Both the position numbers and the translations under genes were made by a program. DNA of 64,000 nucleotides from Metasolibacillus meyeri (lineage in GTDB: Bacteria; Bacillota; Bacilli; Bacillales_A; Planococcaceae): assembly GCF_003049505.1 (NCBI RefSeq), contig NZ_PYWN01000083.1, forward strand, positions 18,041-82,040. Reading direction: 5' to 3'. Of the stretch, positions 23,645-33,708 are shown piece after piece; positions within the stretch are counted from its first letter, which is position 1; each line of letters starts with the position of its first letter. Under the pieces are notes generated by a model. The model saw nothing but the letters and a program-made list of their open reading frames with translations. It had not been told where the DNA came from and ran no database searches.

Positions 23645-26152
23645 ATGTTAAATATATTGAATAAGATGTTTGACTTTAATAAAAAAGAATTAAAACGTTT
23701 GGAGAAAAAGGCGGATACTGTTGAGGCGTATGCTAGCCAAATGGAGGCATTGCCTGATGATGCTTTAAAGGCGAAAACAGAGGAATTTAAGGCGCGTTTC
23801 CTAAAAGGTGAGACGGTGGACGACTTATTACCAGAGGCGTTTGCGGTTGTGCGTGAAGCAGCGCGTCGCGTTTTAGGTATGTATCCATTCCGCGTGCAAA
23901 TTATGGGGGCTGCTGCTTTAAACGATGGTAATATTGCGGAGATGAAAACGGGGGAAGGTAAAACATTAACTTCTACATTAGCCGTTTATTTAAATGCGTT
24001 GACTGGTAAAGGTGTACATGTTGTGACGGTCAACGAATATTTAGCGAGCCGTGATGCGACGGAAATGGGTGAGCTTTTTGCATGGTTAGGCTTAACTGTG
24101 GGCTTAAACTTAAATAGCTTATCAAAGGATGAGAAACGTGAGGCTTATGCGGCGGATATTACATATTCGACAAACAATGAGCTAGGCTTCGATTATTTGC
24201 GTGATAATATGGTCTTGTATAAAGAGGAGCGCGTACAGCGACCGCTTAACTTTGCTGTTATTGATGAGGTTGACTCCATTTTAATTGATGAAGCACGTAC
24301 GCCATTAATTATTTCGGGACAAGCTGGTAAAACAGCGCAGCTTTATGTACAATCAAACGCATTTGTGCGTATGTTAAAGGCTGAAGATGATTACAATTAT
24401 GATGAGTCAACAAAAGGTGTAACGTTGACGGAGAATGGGATTGAAAAAGCGGAGCGAGCATTTGGCATTGACAACCTATTCGATTTAACGCATGTTCGTT
24501 TAAACCATGCGATTAATCAATCATTAAAGGCACATGTCTCAATGCATCTGGATGTTGATTACGTTGTACAGGAAGGCGAAGTTGTCATCGTTGATGGCTT
24601 TACTGGTCGTTTAATGAAAGGACGTCGTTATTCTGATGGTTTGCACCAAGCAATTGAGGCGAAGGAAGGCTTAGAGATTCAAAATGAATCGATGACGATG
24701 GCAACGATTACTTTCCAAAACTACTTCCGTATGTATCAAAAGCTATCTGGTATGACAGGTACAGCGAAAACAGAGGAAGAGGAATTCCGCAATATTTATA
24801 ATATGGATGTCATAGCGATTCCGACGAACAAGCCAATTGCGCGTGATGACCGCCCAGATTTAGTTTACGCTTCAATGAAAGGGAAGTTTGAGGCAGTAGC
24901 GCGTGATATCGCGGAACGCCATCGAGCAGGGCAACCTGTATTAGTAGGTACTGTTGCCATTGAAACGTCTGAAATTATTTCTACATTGTTAACGAAACAT
25001 AAAATTCCACATAACGTATTAAATGCGAAGAACCATGAGCGCGAGGCGGAAATTATTGCAGATGCTGGTAAAAAAGGTGCTGTGACCATCGCTACGAACA
25101 TGGCTGGTCGTGGTACGGATATTAAACCAGGCGAAGGTGTGTTGGAGCTAGGTGGTTTAGCTGTAATTGGTACAGAGCGTCATGAATCTCGCCGTATCGA
25201 TAATCAGCTACGTGGTCGTTCTGGTCGTCAAGGGAACCCCGGGGTAACGCAATTCTATCTATCTTTAGAGGATGATTTAATGCGTCGTTTCGGCTCGGAT
25301 AATATGAAGTCGATGATGACAAAGCTTGGTATGGATGATTCACAGCCGATTCAATCGAAAATCGTATCAAGAGCCGTTGAATCAGCTCAAAAACGTGTGG
25401 AAGGAAATAACTTTGATGCACGTAAACGCCTATTACAATATGATGATGTATTACGTCAACAGCGCGAAGTAATTTATAACGAACGTCAAGATGTCATTGA
25501 ATCAGAAAATATGCGTGAGCTTGTGGAGTCAATGATTCGCGAATCAATTGAACATGCAGTAGCACTTCATACACAAGGTGAAGAAACAGATTGGAACTTA
25601 GGGTCGCTTGAAGATTATATCGCAGCAAACTTACTTGATGAAGGTAACGTAACAGTGAGCGATTTACAAGGCAAAACAATAGAGGCGATGATTGATACGA
25701 TTTATGATGCTGTACAAGAGCGTTATAATGAGAAGGAAGAGCAATTAACGCCAGAGCGTATGCGTGAATTTGAAAAGGTTATTTTACTTCGTTCAATTGA
25801 TACGAAATGGATTGACCATATTGATGCAATGGATCAGTTACGTCAAGGGATTCATTTACGTGCATATGGTCAAACAGATCCACTGCGTGAATATCAACAA
25901 GAAGGCTTTGCAATGTTCGAGGATATGGTGGCAGCTGTGCGCGAGGATGTTGCTAAATATGCGATGAAAGCCGAAATTCGTAGCAATTTACAGCGTGAAG
26001 AGGTTGCAAAGGGGCAAGCTGTTAATCCAAAAGAGGAAGCAGCACCAAAGAAAAAAGCACCTGTGCGTAAAGCTGAAAATATTGGCCGCAATGAACCTTG
26101 TCCATGCGGTAGCGGTAAAAAGTATAAAAACTGTCATGGTGTAGCGAATTAA
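23645..26152 (+). CDS. secA: Preprotein translocase ATPase SecA
   Basis: 835-aa SecA. GEGKT (Walker A) lies at about residue 102, [20 protein letters not shown] holds the DEAD-box motif, and [11 protein letters not shown] and [13 protein letters not shown] belong to the second motor domain. The zinc-binding C-terminus reads [17 protein letters not shown], which binds SecB or the ribosome. It drives post-translational export through SecYEG. ATG 23645 follows GGAAGTG. It precedes prfB as in B. subtilis. Confidence 0.97.
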   Translation: MLNILNKMFDFNKKELKRLEKKADTVEAYASQMEALPDDALKAKTEEFKARFLKGETVDDLLPEAFAVVREAARRVLGMYPFRVQIMGAAALNDGNIAEMKTGEGKTLTSTLAVYLNALTGKGVHVVTVNEYLASRDATEMGELFAWLGLTVGLNLNSLSKDEKREAYAADITYSTNNELGFDYLRDNMVLYKEERVQRPLNFAVIDEVDSILIDEARTPLIISGQAGKTAQLYVQSNAFVRMLKAEDDYNYDESTKGVTLTENGIEKAERAFGIDNLFDLTHVRLNHAINQSLKAHVSMHLDVDYVVQEGEVVIVDGFTGRLMKGRRYSDGLHQAIEAKEGLEIQNESMTMATITFQNYFRMYQKLSGMTGTAKTEEEEFRNIYNMDVIAIPTNKPIARDDRPDLVYASMKGKFEAVARDIAERHRAGQPVLVGTVAIETSEIISTLLTKHKIPHNVLNAKNHEREAEIIADAGKKGAVTIATNMAGRGTDIKPGEGVLELGGLAVIGTERHESRRIDNQLRGRSGRQGNPGVTQFYLSLEDDLMRRFGSDNMKSMMTKLGMDDSQPIQSKIVSRAVESAQKRVEGNNFDARKRLLQYDDVLRQQREVIYNERQDVIESENMRELVESMIRESIEHAVALHTQGEETDWNLGSLEDYIAANLLDEGNVTVSDLQGKTIEAMIDTIYDAVQERYNEKEEQLTPERMREFEKVILLRSIDTKWIDHIDAMDQLRQGIHLRAYGQTDPLREYQQEGFAMFEDMVAAVREDVAKYAMKAEIRSNLQREEVAKGQAVNPKEEAAPKKKAPVRKAENIGRNEPCPCGSGKKYKNCHGVAN

Positions 26153-26165
26153 ATAAGTAAAGAAT

Positions 26166-26206
26166 GGAAGTCGAGAGCGCTTGTTACTCGATTTCCTTTC
26201 TTACTT
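26166..26206 (+). terminator. Hairpin between secA and prfB
   Basis: GGAAGTCGAG pairs with CTCGATTTCC (one weak pair), followed by TTTCTTACTTCTT. A moderate terminator or attenuator that may lower readthrough from secA into prfB. Confidence 0.5.
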
Positions 26207-26224
26207 CTTAACGGAGGAATGGAT

Positions 26225-27332
26225 ATGATTGAATTAGCAGAGGCAAGAAATATATTGGAAAATACGGCTGAGAAATTAGCTGATTTTAGGGGGTCTCTTT
26301 GACTTAGAAAACAAAGAGGCACGTATTCAAGAGCTTGATGAAATGATGTTAATGCCTGATTTTTGGAATGATCAACAGGCAGCACAAGGCGTTATTAATG
26401 AAGCAAACGGCATTAAAGCAATCGTCAATGAATTCAATGATTTACTTTCAACACATGAAAATTTAGAAATGACGTTAGAGCTTTTACGTGAAGAGCCTGA
26501 TGAAGATTTACAAATGGAGCTAGACAATGAACTAGGGCAATTGAAAGAGAAGATGGGCAATTTCGAATTGCAGATGCTTTTATCTGATCCATACGATAAA
26601 AACAATGCTATTTTAGAGCTGCATCCTGGTGCTGGTGGTACAGAGTCTCAGGACTGGGGCTCGATGCTACTGCGCATGTATACACGCTGGGCGGAAAAGC
26701 GTGGCTTTAAAGTATCGACAATGGATTATTTGCCAGGTGATGAGGCAGGGATTAAATCTGTGACATTATCGATTACAGGTCATAATGCATATGGTTATTT
26801 AAAAGCAGAAAAAGGTGTACATCGCCTTGTACGTATTTCACCATTTGATTCCTCAGGTCGTCGTCACACGTCTTTCGTATCATGTGAGGTAATGCCAGAA
26901 TTTAATGAAGAAATTGAAATTGAAGTGCGTACAGAGGATTTGAAAATTGACACATATCGTGCGACAGGTGCTGGTGGTCAGCATATTAATACGACAGATT
27001 CAGCTGTTCGTATTACGCATACCCCAACAGGTACAGTTGTACAATGTCAGGCGGAGCGCTCACAGATTAAAAACCGTGAAAAAGCCATGCAAATGTTAAA
27101 GGCAAAGCTTTACCAATTAGAAATCGAAAAACAACAAGCACAGCTAGATGAAATTCGTGGTGAGCAAAAGGAAATTGGCTGGGGCTCACAAATCCGTTCT
27201 TATGTATTTCACCCATATTCAATGGTAAAAGATCATCGTACAAACGAAGAAACAGGAAATGTCGGTGCGGTGATGGATGGAGATATCGATTCATTTATTA
27301 ATGCGTATTTACGTTCACGTATTGTGAAATAA
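26225..27332 (+). CDS. prfB: Peptide chain release factor 2, with programmed +1 frameshift
   Basis: RF2 recognises UGA and UAA stop codons. The gene is read in two frames: 26225-26299 (25 codons), then +1 at CTT-T, continuing 26301-27332. The first frame ends with an in-frame TGA at 26300-26302. The downstream frame carries the GGQ motif ([15 protein letters not shown]) that triggers peptide release, and the [13 protein letters not shown] domain. RBS GGAGGA at 26214-26219. The product would be about 368 aa, the normal RF2 length. The gene lies directly after secA, as in B. subtilis. Confidence 0.95.
26288..26303 (+). promoter_or_regulatory. RF2 programmed frameshift site
   Basis: AGGGGG followed by TCTCTTTGAC is the standard RF2 autoregulatory site: an internal Shine-Dalgarno-like AGGGGG, slippery CTT, then the poor-context stop TGA-C. 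Low RF2 lets the ribosome slip +1 and make more RF2. Confidence 0.95.
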
Positions 27333-27335
27333 AAT

Positions 27336-27378
27336 GAAAAAGCCTCCGTATGATGAAGAGACATACGGAGGCTTTTTC
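27336..27378. terminator. Bidirectional terminator between prfB and the second comK
   Basis: A perfect 17-bp stem pairs GAAAAAGCCTCCGTATG (27336-27352) with CATACGGAGGCTTTTTC (27362-27378). A-rich and T-rich outer ends let it serve prfB on the plus strand and the converging minus-strand gene. Confidence 0.92.
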
Positions 27379-27401
27379 ATGTAGAGGATACAGCAAAACT
27401 G

Positions 27402-27893
27402 CTAAACTAAATGTGTCCACTTTGATGTTAAATGTTTATGTAACATCGCAGCATTGACATATTGTTTACAAAATGATGTATATTGAATATCTAAATTGGA
27501 ATCTAAAAAGTTTTTGAATGTGACATTAATTTGACCTTCTTGATCTTGGATGTTAATTAAGGAGTTAAATGATACCCATCCGTTTAAAGGGGATTTTGGA
27601 GACATTAAAGGGAACATGACACAAGGATCTCCGTAGTTGATGGCGACGACGATGGGGAGTTTATGTTTATTTGAACCGAAGTACTGCTTGGAAAGTTCTT
27701 TGGCCGATTGATAGCTGCTTCCCATTTGCCTGCAGGATGCGTTAATTATTCTCATAGGGCTTTGTGAAACATATAGACAACCCGTTTTATCAAAGACGAG
27801 AGTATGTAACTGCTTGTCTTTTTTTATTGGTAAAAGTAAATAAGTTGCATTTGTAACATGATAAGATTTTAAATGTTTCATGCTTTTATTCAA
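27402..27893 (-). CDS. Second ComK-family protein
   Basis: 163-aa ComK homologue on the minus strand. MGSSYQSAKELSKQYFGSNKHKLPIVV corresponds in two halves to the FGSSYRGARDGSRAVLG core of the first ComK; it is followed by DPCVMFPLMSPKSPLNGWVSF, INIQDQEGQINVTF and a helical tail. The start is TTG 27893 with GGAGGGG 8 nt upstream; an ATG four codons later is an alternative. It is shorter and more divergent than the gene at 19833, like the split between comK1 and comK2 of some Firmicutes. It may regulate competence or compete for the same sites. No neighbour suggests another role. Confidence 0.72.
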   Translation of the reverse strand: MNKSMKHLKSYHVTNATYLLLPIKKDKQLHTLVFDKTGCLYVSQSPMRIINASCRQMGSSYQSAKELSKQYFGSNKHKLPIVVAINYGDPCVMFPLMSPKSPLNGWVSFNSLINIQDQEGQINVTFKNFLDSNLDIQYTSFCKQYVNAAMLHKHLTSKWTHLV

Positions 27894-28210
27894 ATTATGA
27901 TCCCCTCCAATAAGTTGCGCCTCAGCTAGAGTTTTTGGCTTCAGTGGACCTCATTAACCAAGGGCTTTGAGTTAATATACGCTAATTTTTTAAGTGTTCA
28001 TCTAGAAGCTGTTTCGTAATAGCCGAATGTATAAAATCGAACAATTTATATATCCTCTACAACATCCATTATAATACATGTATGTTAATGTAATCAATAA
28101 CAATGATGATAAAGTAGTGAAAAAAATCTAAAGATATAAAATTATCAGAAAATATTGCAAATTGAATTTTCCTCCTATATAATAGAAAAAAGAGCATCGA
28201 GGTGATCAAA
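27894..28210. other. Regulatory region between divergent comK-like gene and IDEAL gene
   Basis: 317 bp without a gene. It carries the motif shared with the comK upstream region (27974-27996), a self-complementary ATTATAAT at 28070-28077 usable as a -10 box in either direction, and AT-rich DNA leading to the IDEAL gene. Both divergent promoters must lie here. Confidence 0.5.
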
Positions 28211-28471
28211 ATGGATAAATACTATTCATACACTGAGTTTTTACGAGCAGTAGGTCAACAGGGAACGAAAAATCAATGTGAGCAATTATTGAGTGACATT
28301 TATCTGGACTTATTCTTAAGTAGGCTTCAAAGATTACAGAGAATTGAACAGCTGCAAGAGTTAATCGATGTGGCATTAGATGAAAGGAATGAACAAAATT
28401 TTTATACTTATACAAATGAATTACGTGAGTTGGAGGAGCAACCAAATGAAGAAAGCATTGCCTTTATGTGA
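28211..28471 (+). CDS. IDEAL-domain small protein
   Basis: 86-aa acidic helical protein. LQELIDVALDERNEQNFYTY matches the IDEAL domain (here IDVAL replaces IDEAL), a short helical module found alone or at the end of UPF0302/YpiB proteins in Bacillales; its function is not established. ATG 28211 is preferred to GTG 28202 because GAGGTGA is 6 nt upstream. It diverges from the second comK-like gene and ends in a strong terminator, so it is a single-gene unit. A role as an adaptor or regulator of the neighbour would be speculation. Confidence 0.75.
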   Translation: MDKYYSYTEFLRAVGQQGTKNQCEQLLSDIYLDLFLSRLQRLQRIEQLQELIDVALDERNEQNFYTYTNELRELEEQPNEESIAFM

Positions 28472-28499
28472 ATTACCTAAAGGATTGCCGCATAAATAG

Positions 28500-28544
28500 A
28501 ACAGCATGTTAGAGAAAGTTAAATCTAACATGCTGTTTTTGTTT
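28500..28544 (+). terminator. Rho-independent terminator after IDEAL gene
   Basis: AACAGCATGTTAGA pairs perfectly with TCTAACATGCTGTT (14 bp, 10-nt loop), followed by TTTGTTTG. Confidence 0.92.
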
Positions 28545-28571
28545 GCATTAAAAATTAATTTTAAAGATGAA

Positions 28572-28585
28572 AGAATATATGTTCG
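28572..28585. promoter_or_regulatory. LexA (DinR) SOS box upstream of uvrB
   Basis: AGAATATATGTTCG matches the Gram-positive SOS box CGAACRNRYGTTCG at 12 of 14 positions, 74 bp upstream of uvrB. A TAAAAT -10-like box is at 28617-28622. uvrBA is a known LexA target in Bacillus. Confidence 0.7.
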
Positions 28586-28658
28586 CTTAATTGTCGATAT
28601 TTGAAAGTGAATATGCTAAAATACAACTAACTAGATTGGCAAGAAGGGGCGAACAAAC

Positions 28659-30641
28659 ATGACGGAAACTTTCGATTTACAATCAGTTTATCAACCAAAT
28701 GGCGATCAACCAAATGCCATCGAGGAGCTCGTTAAAGGCGTACAGAAAGGTAAGCGTCATCAAACGCTATTAGGTGCGACAGGTACAGGGAAAACATTTA
28801 CAATTTCCAATGTGATTCAACAAGTAAATAAGCCTACTTTGGTGATGGCACATAATAAAACATTAGCAGGGCAGTTGTATAGCGAGTTTAAGGAATTTTT
28901 CCCGAATAATGCGGTGGAATATTTCGTTAGCTATTATGATTACTACCAGCCAGAAGCATATGTGCCACAAACAGATACGTATATTGAAAAAGATTCAAGC
29001 ATTAACGATGAAATAGACAAATTGCGGCACTCCGCCACATCCGCATTGTTTGAGCGCAATGATGTTATTATTATTGCTTCGGTATCGTGTATTTATGGTT
29101 TAGGTTCACCTGAAGAGTATCGAGAAATGGTCGTGTCAGTTCGAACGGGGATGGAAATCGAGCGCAATGAATTATTGCGTCGTCTTGTTGATGTGCAATA
29201 TGAGCGCAATGATATTAATTTTATTCGTGGAACATTCCGCGTGCGCGGCGATGTAGTAGAAATCTTCCCAGCATCACGTGATGAGCATTGTATTCGCGTT
29301 GAATTTTTTGGTGATGAAATTGATCGCATTCGAGAGGTCGATGCATTGACAGGTGAAATTTTATCAGAACGTGACCATGTTGCAATCTTCCCAGCATCTC
29401 ACTTCGTGACGCGTGAGGAAAAAATGCGCAAAGCGATTGAGAATATTGAAGTAGAGTTGGACGAGCAGTTAACGAAGTTTCGCGCGGAAGATAAATTATT
29501 GGAGGCACAACGCTTAGAGCAGCGTACAAATTATGATTTAGAAATGATGAAGGAAATGGGCTTTTGCTCAGGGATTGAAAACTATTCGCGTCATTTAACA
29601 TTGCGTGAATCTGGCGCAACACCCTATACGCTGCTCGATTATTTTCCAGATGATTTTTTACTTGTTGTCGATGAAAGCCATGTTACATTACCGCAAGTGC
29701 GAGGAATGTATAATGGTGACCAAGCGAGAAAATCCGTATTGGTAGATCATGGTTTTCGTTTGCCATCAGCTTTAGATAATCGTCCATTGAAGTTTGATGA
29801 GTTTGATTCGAAAGTTAGCCAAGCGATTTTTGTGTCAGCAACACCTGGTCCGTACGAACTGGAGCATACACCTGAAATGGTGGAACAAATTATTCGTCCG
29901 ACAGGTTTATTAGATCCATTAATTGATGTGCGTCCAATTGAAGGGCAAATTGATGATTTAATCGATGAAATTCACCAGCGAATTGAGCGTAATGAACGCG
30001 TTTTGATTACAACATTGACGAAAAAAATGTCAGAGGATTTAACTTCCTATTTGAAGGAAGTTGGTTTGAAAGTAGAATATTTACATTCAGAAATTAAAAC
30101 GTTAGAACGTATTGAAATTATTCGTGAGCTACGTAAAGGAACGCATGATGTATTAGTCGGAATTAACTTATTACGAGAAGGGCTTGATATTCCTGAGGTG
30201 TCGCTTGTTGCGATTTTAGATGCGGATAAAGAGGGCTTCTTGCGCTCTGAGCGTTCCTTGATTCAAACAATTGGGCGTGCAGCGCGTAATGCGAACGGTC
30301 ATGTTATTATGTATGCTGATAAAATGACAGATTCGATGAAAAAGGCACTTGACGAAACACAGCGTCGTCGCACGATTCAAATGGCTTATAATGAAGAACA
30401 TGGCATTACACCACAGACGATTATTAAGAAAATTCCAGATGTTATCCGTGCAACACAAGTTGCAGAAGAAGAGGAAACATATGTAACGAAAGTGACAAAA
30501 GGTAAGAAATTAACAAAGGCTGAAATAGACAAATTAATTGCCTCATTGGAAGTAGAGATGAAGGAAGCATCGAAGGTCCTAGATTTTGAGCGAGCAGCAG
30601 AGCTTCGAGATACAATCTTTGAATTGAAGGCAGAAAGGTAG
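28659..30641 (+). CDS. uvrB: Excinuclease ABC subunit B
   Basis: 660-aa UvrB. The Walker [11 protein letters not shown] is at about residue 40, the beta-hairpin [12 protein letters not shown] follows, VDESHV is the DEAD-type motif, and [20 protein letters not shown] and [10 protein letters not shown] are the helicase motifs. The C-terminal UVR motif ([20 protein letters not shown]) binds UvrC. It verifies DNA damage after UvrA loading and recruits UvrC in nucleotide-excision repair. An SOS box lies upstream; uvrA starts 7 bp after the stop, so the two form an operon. Confidence 0.97.
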   Translation: MTETFDLQSVYQPNGDQPNAIEELVKGVQKGKRHQTLLGATGTGKTFTISNVIQQVNKPTLVMAHNKTLAGQLYSEFKEFFPNNAVEYFVSYYDYYQPEAYVPQTDTYIEKDSSINDEIDKLRHSATSALFERNDVIIIASVSCIYGLGSPEEYREMVVSVRTGMEIERNELLRRLVDVQYERNDINFIRGTFRVRGDVVEIFPASRDEHCIRVEFFGDEIDRIREVDALTGEILSERDHVAIFPASHFVTREEKMRKAIENIEVELDEQLTKFRAEDKLLEAQRLEQRTNYDLEMMKEMGFCSGIENYSRHLTLRESGATPYTLLDYFPDDFLLVVDESHVTLPQVRGMYNGDQARKSVLVDHGFRLPSALDNRPLKFDEFDSKVSQAIFVSATPGPYELEHTPEMVEQIIRPTGLLDPLIDVRPIEGQIDDLIDEIHQRIERNERVLITTLTKKMSEDLTSYLKEVGLKVEYLHSEIKTLERIEIIRELRKGTHDVLVGINLLREGLDIPEVSLVAILDADKEGFLRSERSLIQTIGRAARNANGHVIMYADKMTDSMKKALDETQRRRTIQMAYNEEHGITPQTIIKKIPDVIRATQVAEEEETYVTKVTKGKKLTKAEIDKLIASLEVEMKEASKVLDFERAAELRDTIFELKAER

Positions 30642-30648
30642 ATTCCAC

Positions 30649-33516
30649 TTGAAAAATACAGAAATCGTTGTACAAGGTGCACGTGCACATAACTTGAAAA
30701 ATATTGATGTGACCATACCGCGTGATCAGCTCGTTGTTTTGACAGGACTATCTGGCTCAGGAAAATCTTCATTAGCATTTGATACGATTTATGCCGAAGG
30801 GCAACGTCGTTATGTCGAATCATTGTCTGCTTATGCACGTCAATTTTTAGGGCAAATGGATAAGCCAGATGTTGATACGATTGAAGGCTTATCGCCAGCT
30901 ATTTCAATCGATCAAAAAACAACGAGTCGTAATCCGCGCTCCACTGTCGGAACAGTAACGGAAATTTATGATTATTTACGTCTATTATTTGCACGTATCG
31001 GTAAGCCGATTTGTCCAACACACGGCATTGAAATTACGTCGCAAACAATAGAGCAAATGGTTGATCGTTTAATGGAATATTCTGAGCGGACGAAAATGCA
31101 ACTGCTTGCACCGATGATCGAAGGGCGTAAAGGGACACATGTGAAGCTATTGGAAGATTTGAAAAAGCAGGGCTATGTACGTGTCCGTATTGATGGTGAA
31201 TTACGTGATTTAGATGATCATATTGAGCTTGATAAAAACAAAAAGCATACCATTGAAGTTGTTGTGGACCGCGTTGTCATGAAGGAAGGAATTGCTGCGC
31301 GTTTAAGCGACTCATTAGAGGCAGCACTTCGTTTAGCAGAAGGGCGCGTGTTAGTCGATGTAATGGGGCATGAGGAGCTATTATTTAGCGAGCACCATGC
31401 ATGTCCACAATGTGGTTTTTCAATTGGTGAACTAGAGCCACGTATGTTCTCGTTTAATAGTCCATTCGGGGCGTGTACATCTTGTGATGGGTTAGGACTG
31501 AAGCGAGAAGTAGACATCGACTTAGTTGTACCAGATTGGAATAAAACATTGTTAGAGCATGCGATTGCGCCATGGGAGCCAACGAGTTCCCAATATTATC
31601 CACAATTATTAAAGGCGGTATGTGATCACTACGATATTCCGATGGATGTACCTATTAAAGAAATACCAAAAGCAAAAATGGATAAAGTGTTAAAAGGCTC
31701 TGGCAAAGACAAAATTCAATTCAACTACGAAAATGAATTTGGGCATAAGCGTAGTCAGTTAGTAGAATTTGAAGGGGTTTTGAACAATGTGGAGCGCCGT
31801 TTTCGCGACACATCCTCTGATTATGTACGTGAGCAAATGGAGAAATATATGGCAGAGCAGCCATGCCCATCTTGTAAAGGCTATCGTTTAAAGCCAGAAA
31901 CGCTTGCAGTCAAAGTACATGACAAGCATATCGGTGAAGTAACAAAATTTTCAATTTTAGAGGCGAATGCTTTCTTTGATGGTTTGAAGTTATCAGAGAA
32001 GGATTTGCAGATTGCGCGTTTAATTTTACGCGAAATTCATGAACGTCTAGGCTTTTTAGTCAATGTCGGCTTAGATTATTTAACATTATCACGCGCAGCA
32101 GGTACTTTATCTGGTGGTGAGGCACAACGTATTCGCTTAGCAACACAAATTGGCTCGCGTTTAACAGGGGTCTTGTATATTTTAGACGAACCTTCAATTG
32201 GCTTGCATCAACGAGATAATGACCGTTTAATTACGACGCTACAAAGCATGCGTGATTTAGGCAATACGTTAATCGTTGTTGAGCACGATGAGGATACGAT
32301 GTTGGCAGCTGATTATATTATTGATGTTGGACCAGGCGCTGGTGTGCACGGTGGCGAAATTGTCGCACAAGGTACACCAGCTGAGGTAATGGATAATGAG
32401 GCTTCCTTAACAGGACAATATTTAAGTGGTAAGAAATTTATTCCATTACCTGCGGAACGTCGTAAGCCAGATGGTCGTAAATTAACGATTAAATGCGCGA
32501 CAGAAAATAATTTAAAGAAAGTCAATGTCGATATTCCACTAGGTGTGTTTATTGCGGTTACAGGTGTATCAGGCTCTGGTAAATCAACATTGATTAATGA
32601 AATTTTATATAAATCACTAGCAGCCAAACTGAATCGCTCAAAGGTCAAGCCTGGTGCGCATAAATCAGTGGATGGCATCGAACAACTAGAGAAAGTTATT
32701 GATATTGACCAATCACCAATTGGTCGTACACCACGCTCCAATCCTGCAACCTATACTGGCGTTTTCGACGATATTCGTGACGTATTTGCAGTGACAAATG
32801 AGGCGAAGGTACGCGGTTACAAAAAAGGTCGCTTCAGCTTTAATGTGAAAGGCGGTCGCTGTGAGGCTTGTCGTGGTGACGGTATTATTAAAATTGAAAT
32901 GCACTTCCTACCAGATGTGTACGTACCATGTGAAGTATGTCATGGAAAACGTTATAATCGTGAAACATTAGAAGTGAAGTATAAAGATAAAAATATTGCA
33001 GATATATTAGATATGACAATTGAAGATGCAGTCGTCTTTTTCGAAAACATACCGAAAATTCATCGTAAGCTACAAACAATTGTAGATGTCGGCTTAGGTT
33101 ATATGAAGCTGGGGCAGCCTGCGACGACGTTATCTGGTGGTGAGGCACAGCGCGTAAAGCTAGCATCGGAGCTACATCGTCGTTCAACAGGTAAATCATT
33201 TTATATTTTAGATGAGCCAACGACAGGCTTACATGCGGATGACATCGCTCGCTTATTAGTCGTTCTACAGCGACTTGTGGAGAATGGCGATACGGTTTTA
33301 GTCATTGAGCATAATTTAGATGTAATTAAAACCGCAGATTATATGATTGATTTAGGCCCTGAAGGTGGAGACAAAGGTGGAACAATCGTTGCAACAGGAA
33401 CACCAGAAGAAATTTGTGCAAATGAGAAGAGTCACACAGGACACTATTTAAAGCCTATTTTAGAGCGTGACCGCAAGCGTATGGCAGAACAAATCCTTTC
33501 TGTAGCGAAAGTGTAA
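30649..33516 (+). CDS. uvrA: Excinuclease ABC subunit A
   Basis: 955-aa UvrA with two ABC ATPase modules: Walker [13 protein letters not shown] near residue 37 and [10 protein letters not shown] near 640, each with an LSGGEAQR signature, and zinc fingers [10 protein letters not shown] and [10 protein letters not shown]. It scans DNA for bulky damage and loads UvrB. The start is TTG 30649 after AAAGG, matching the family N-terminus [14 protein letters not shown]. Its last six codons and stop lie inside the first unit of a hairpin repeat array (33501-33527). Confidence 0.96.
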   Translation: MKNTEIVVQGARAHNLKNIDVTIPRDQLVVLTGLSGSGKSSLAFDTIYAEGQRRYVESLSAYARQFLGQMDKPDVDTIEGLSPAISIDQKTTSRNPRSTVGTVTEIYDYLRLLFARIGKPICPTHGIEITSQTIEQMVDRLMEYSERTKMQLLAPMIEGRKGTHVKLLEDLKKQGYVRVRIDGELRDLDDHIELDKNKKHTIEVVVDRVVMKEGIAARLSDSLEAALRLAEGRVLVDVMGHEELLFSEHHACPQCGFSIGELEPRMFSFNSPFGACTSCDGLGLKREVDIDLVVPDWNKTLLEHAIAPWEPTSSQYYPQLLKAVCDHYDIPMDVPIKEIPKAKMDKVLKGSGKDKIQFNYENEFGHKRSQLVEFEGVLNNVERRFRDTSSDYVREQMEKYMAEQPCPSCKGYRLKPETLAVKVHDKHIGEVTKFSILEANAFFDGLKLSEKDLQIARLILREIHERLGFLVNVGLDYLTLSRAAGTLSGGEAQRIRLATQIGSRLTGVLYILDEPSIGLHQRDNDRLITTLQSMRDLGNTLIVVEHDEDTMLAADYIIDVGPGAGVHGGEIVAQGTPAEVMDNEASLTGQYLSGKKFIPLPAERRKPDGRKLTIKCATENNLKKVNVDIPLGVFIAVTGVSGSGKSTLINEILYKSLAAKLNRSKVKPGAHKSVDGIEQLEKVIDIDQSPIGRTPRSNPATYTGVFDDIRDVFAVTNEAKVRGYKKGRFSFNVKGGRCEACRGDGIIKIEMHFLPDVYVPCEVCHGKRYNRETLEVKYKDKNIADILDMTIEDAVVFFENIPKIHRKLQTIVDVGLGYMKLGQPATTLSGGEAQRVKLASELHRRSTGKSFYILDEPTTGLHADDIARLLVVLQRLVENGDTVLVIEHNLDVIKTADYMIDLGPEGGDKGGTIVATGTPEEICANEKSHTGHYLKPILERDRKRMAEQILSVAKV

Positions 33517-33627
33517 CGTTAGCTACAAGCTTTTAATGTGATGAAAGCGTAGCAGCAATCACAGATTCTCTTTGTGACGAAAGCATAGCGTCAGTCATAA
33601 ATTGAGGGAGTAACGAAATCGTTGTGA
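33501..33627 (+). repeat. Array of 36-bp hairpin repeats (constant loop, compensating arms)
   Basis: Three units begin at 33501, 33537 and 33573, exactly 36 bp apart; a degenerate fourth sits at 33609. Each has a 6-nt arm, a 15-nt loop and the complementary arm: TGTAGC/GCTACA, TGTGAT/ATCACA and TGTGAC/GTCATA (one G-U). Loops are GAAAGTGTAACGTTA, GAAAGCGTAGCAGCA and GAAAGCATAGCGTCA. Arms differ between units but always pair. The first unit overlaps the uvrA stop codon. Relatives occur at 44426, 54376 and 61455. Confidence 0.85.
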
Positions 33628-33628
33628 T

Positions 33629-33665
33629 AAAGGTTTTTGCTAAAATTTGAAACCTTTTTCTTCTT
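33629..33665 (+). terminator. Rho-independent terminator after uvrA and the repeats
   Basis: AAAGGTTT (33629-33636) pairs with AAACCTTT (33650-33657), followed by TTCTTCTTT. A short but typical terminator. Confidence 0.7.
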
Positions 33666-33708
33666 TGGGCGTATAACTTAGTATACAAATTAGAGGAGGC
33701 TTTTTAAC

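Noticed and set aside
27402..27893. Anti-sense noise rather than a gene
   Set aside because: Considered because it is one of only two minus-strand genes; kept as real because it has the ComK core motif, a GGAGGGG site at proper spacing and a shared bidirectional terminator.
33501..33627. CRISPR array (36-bp period)
   Set aside because: The 36-bp period looks like CRISPR, but there are no unique spacers between constant repeats: the constant part is only 15 nt, the arms are paired, and no cas gene is present.
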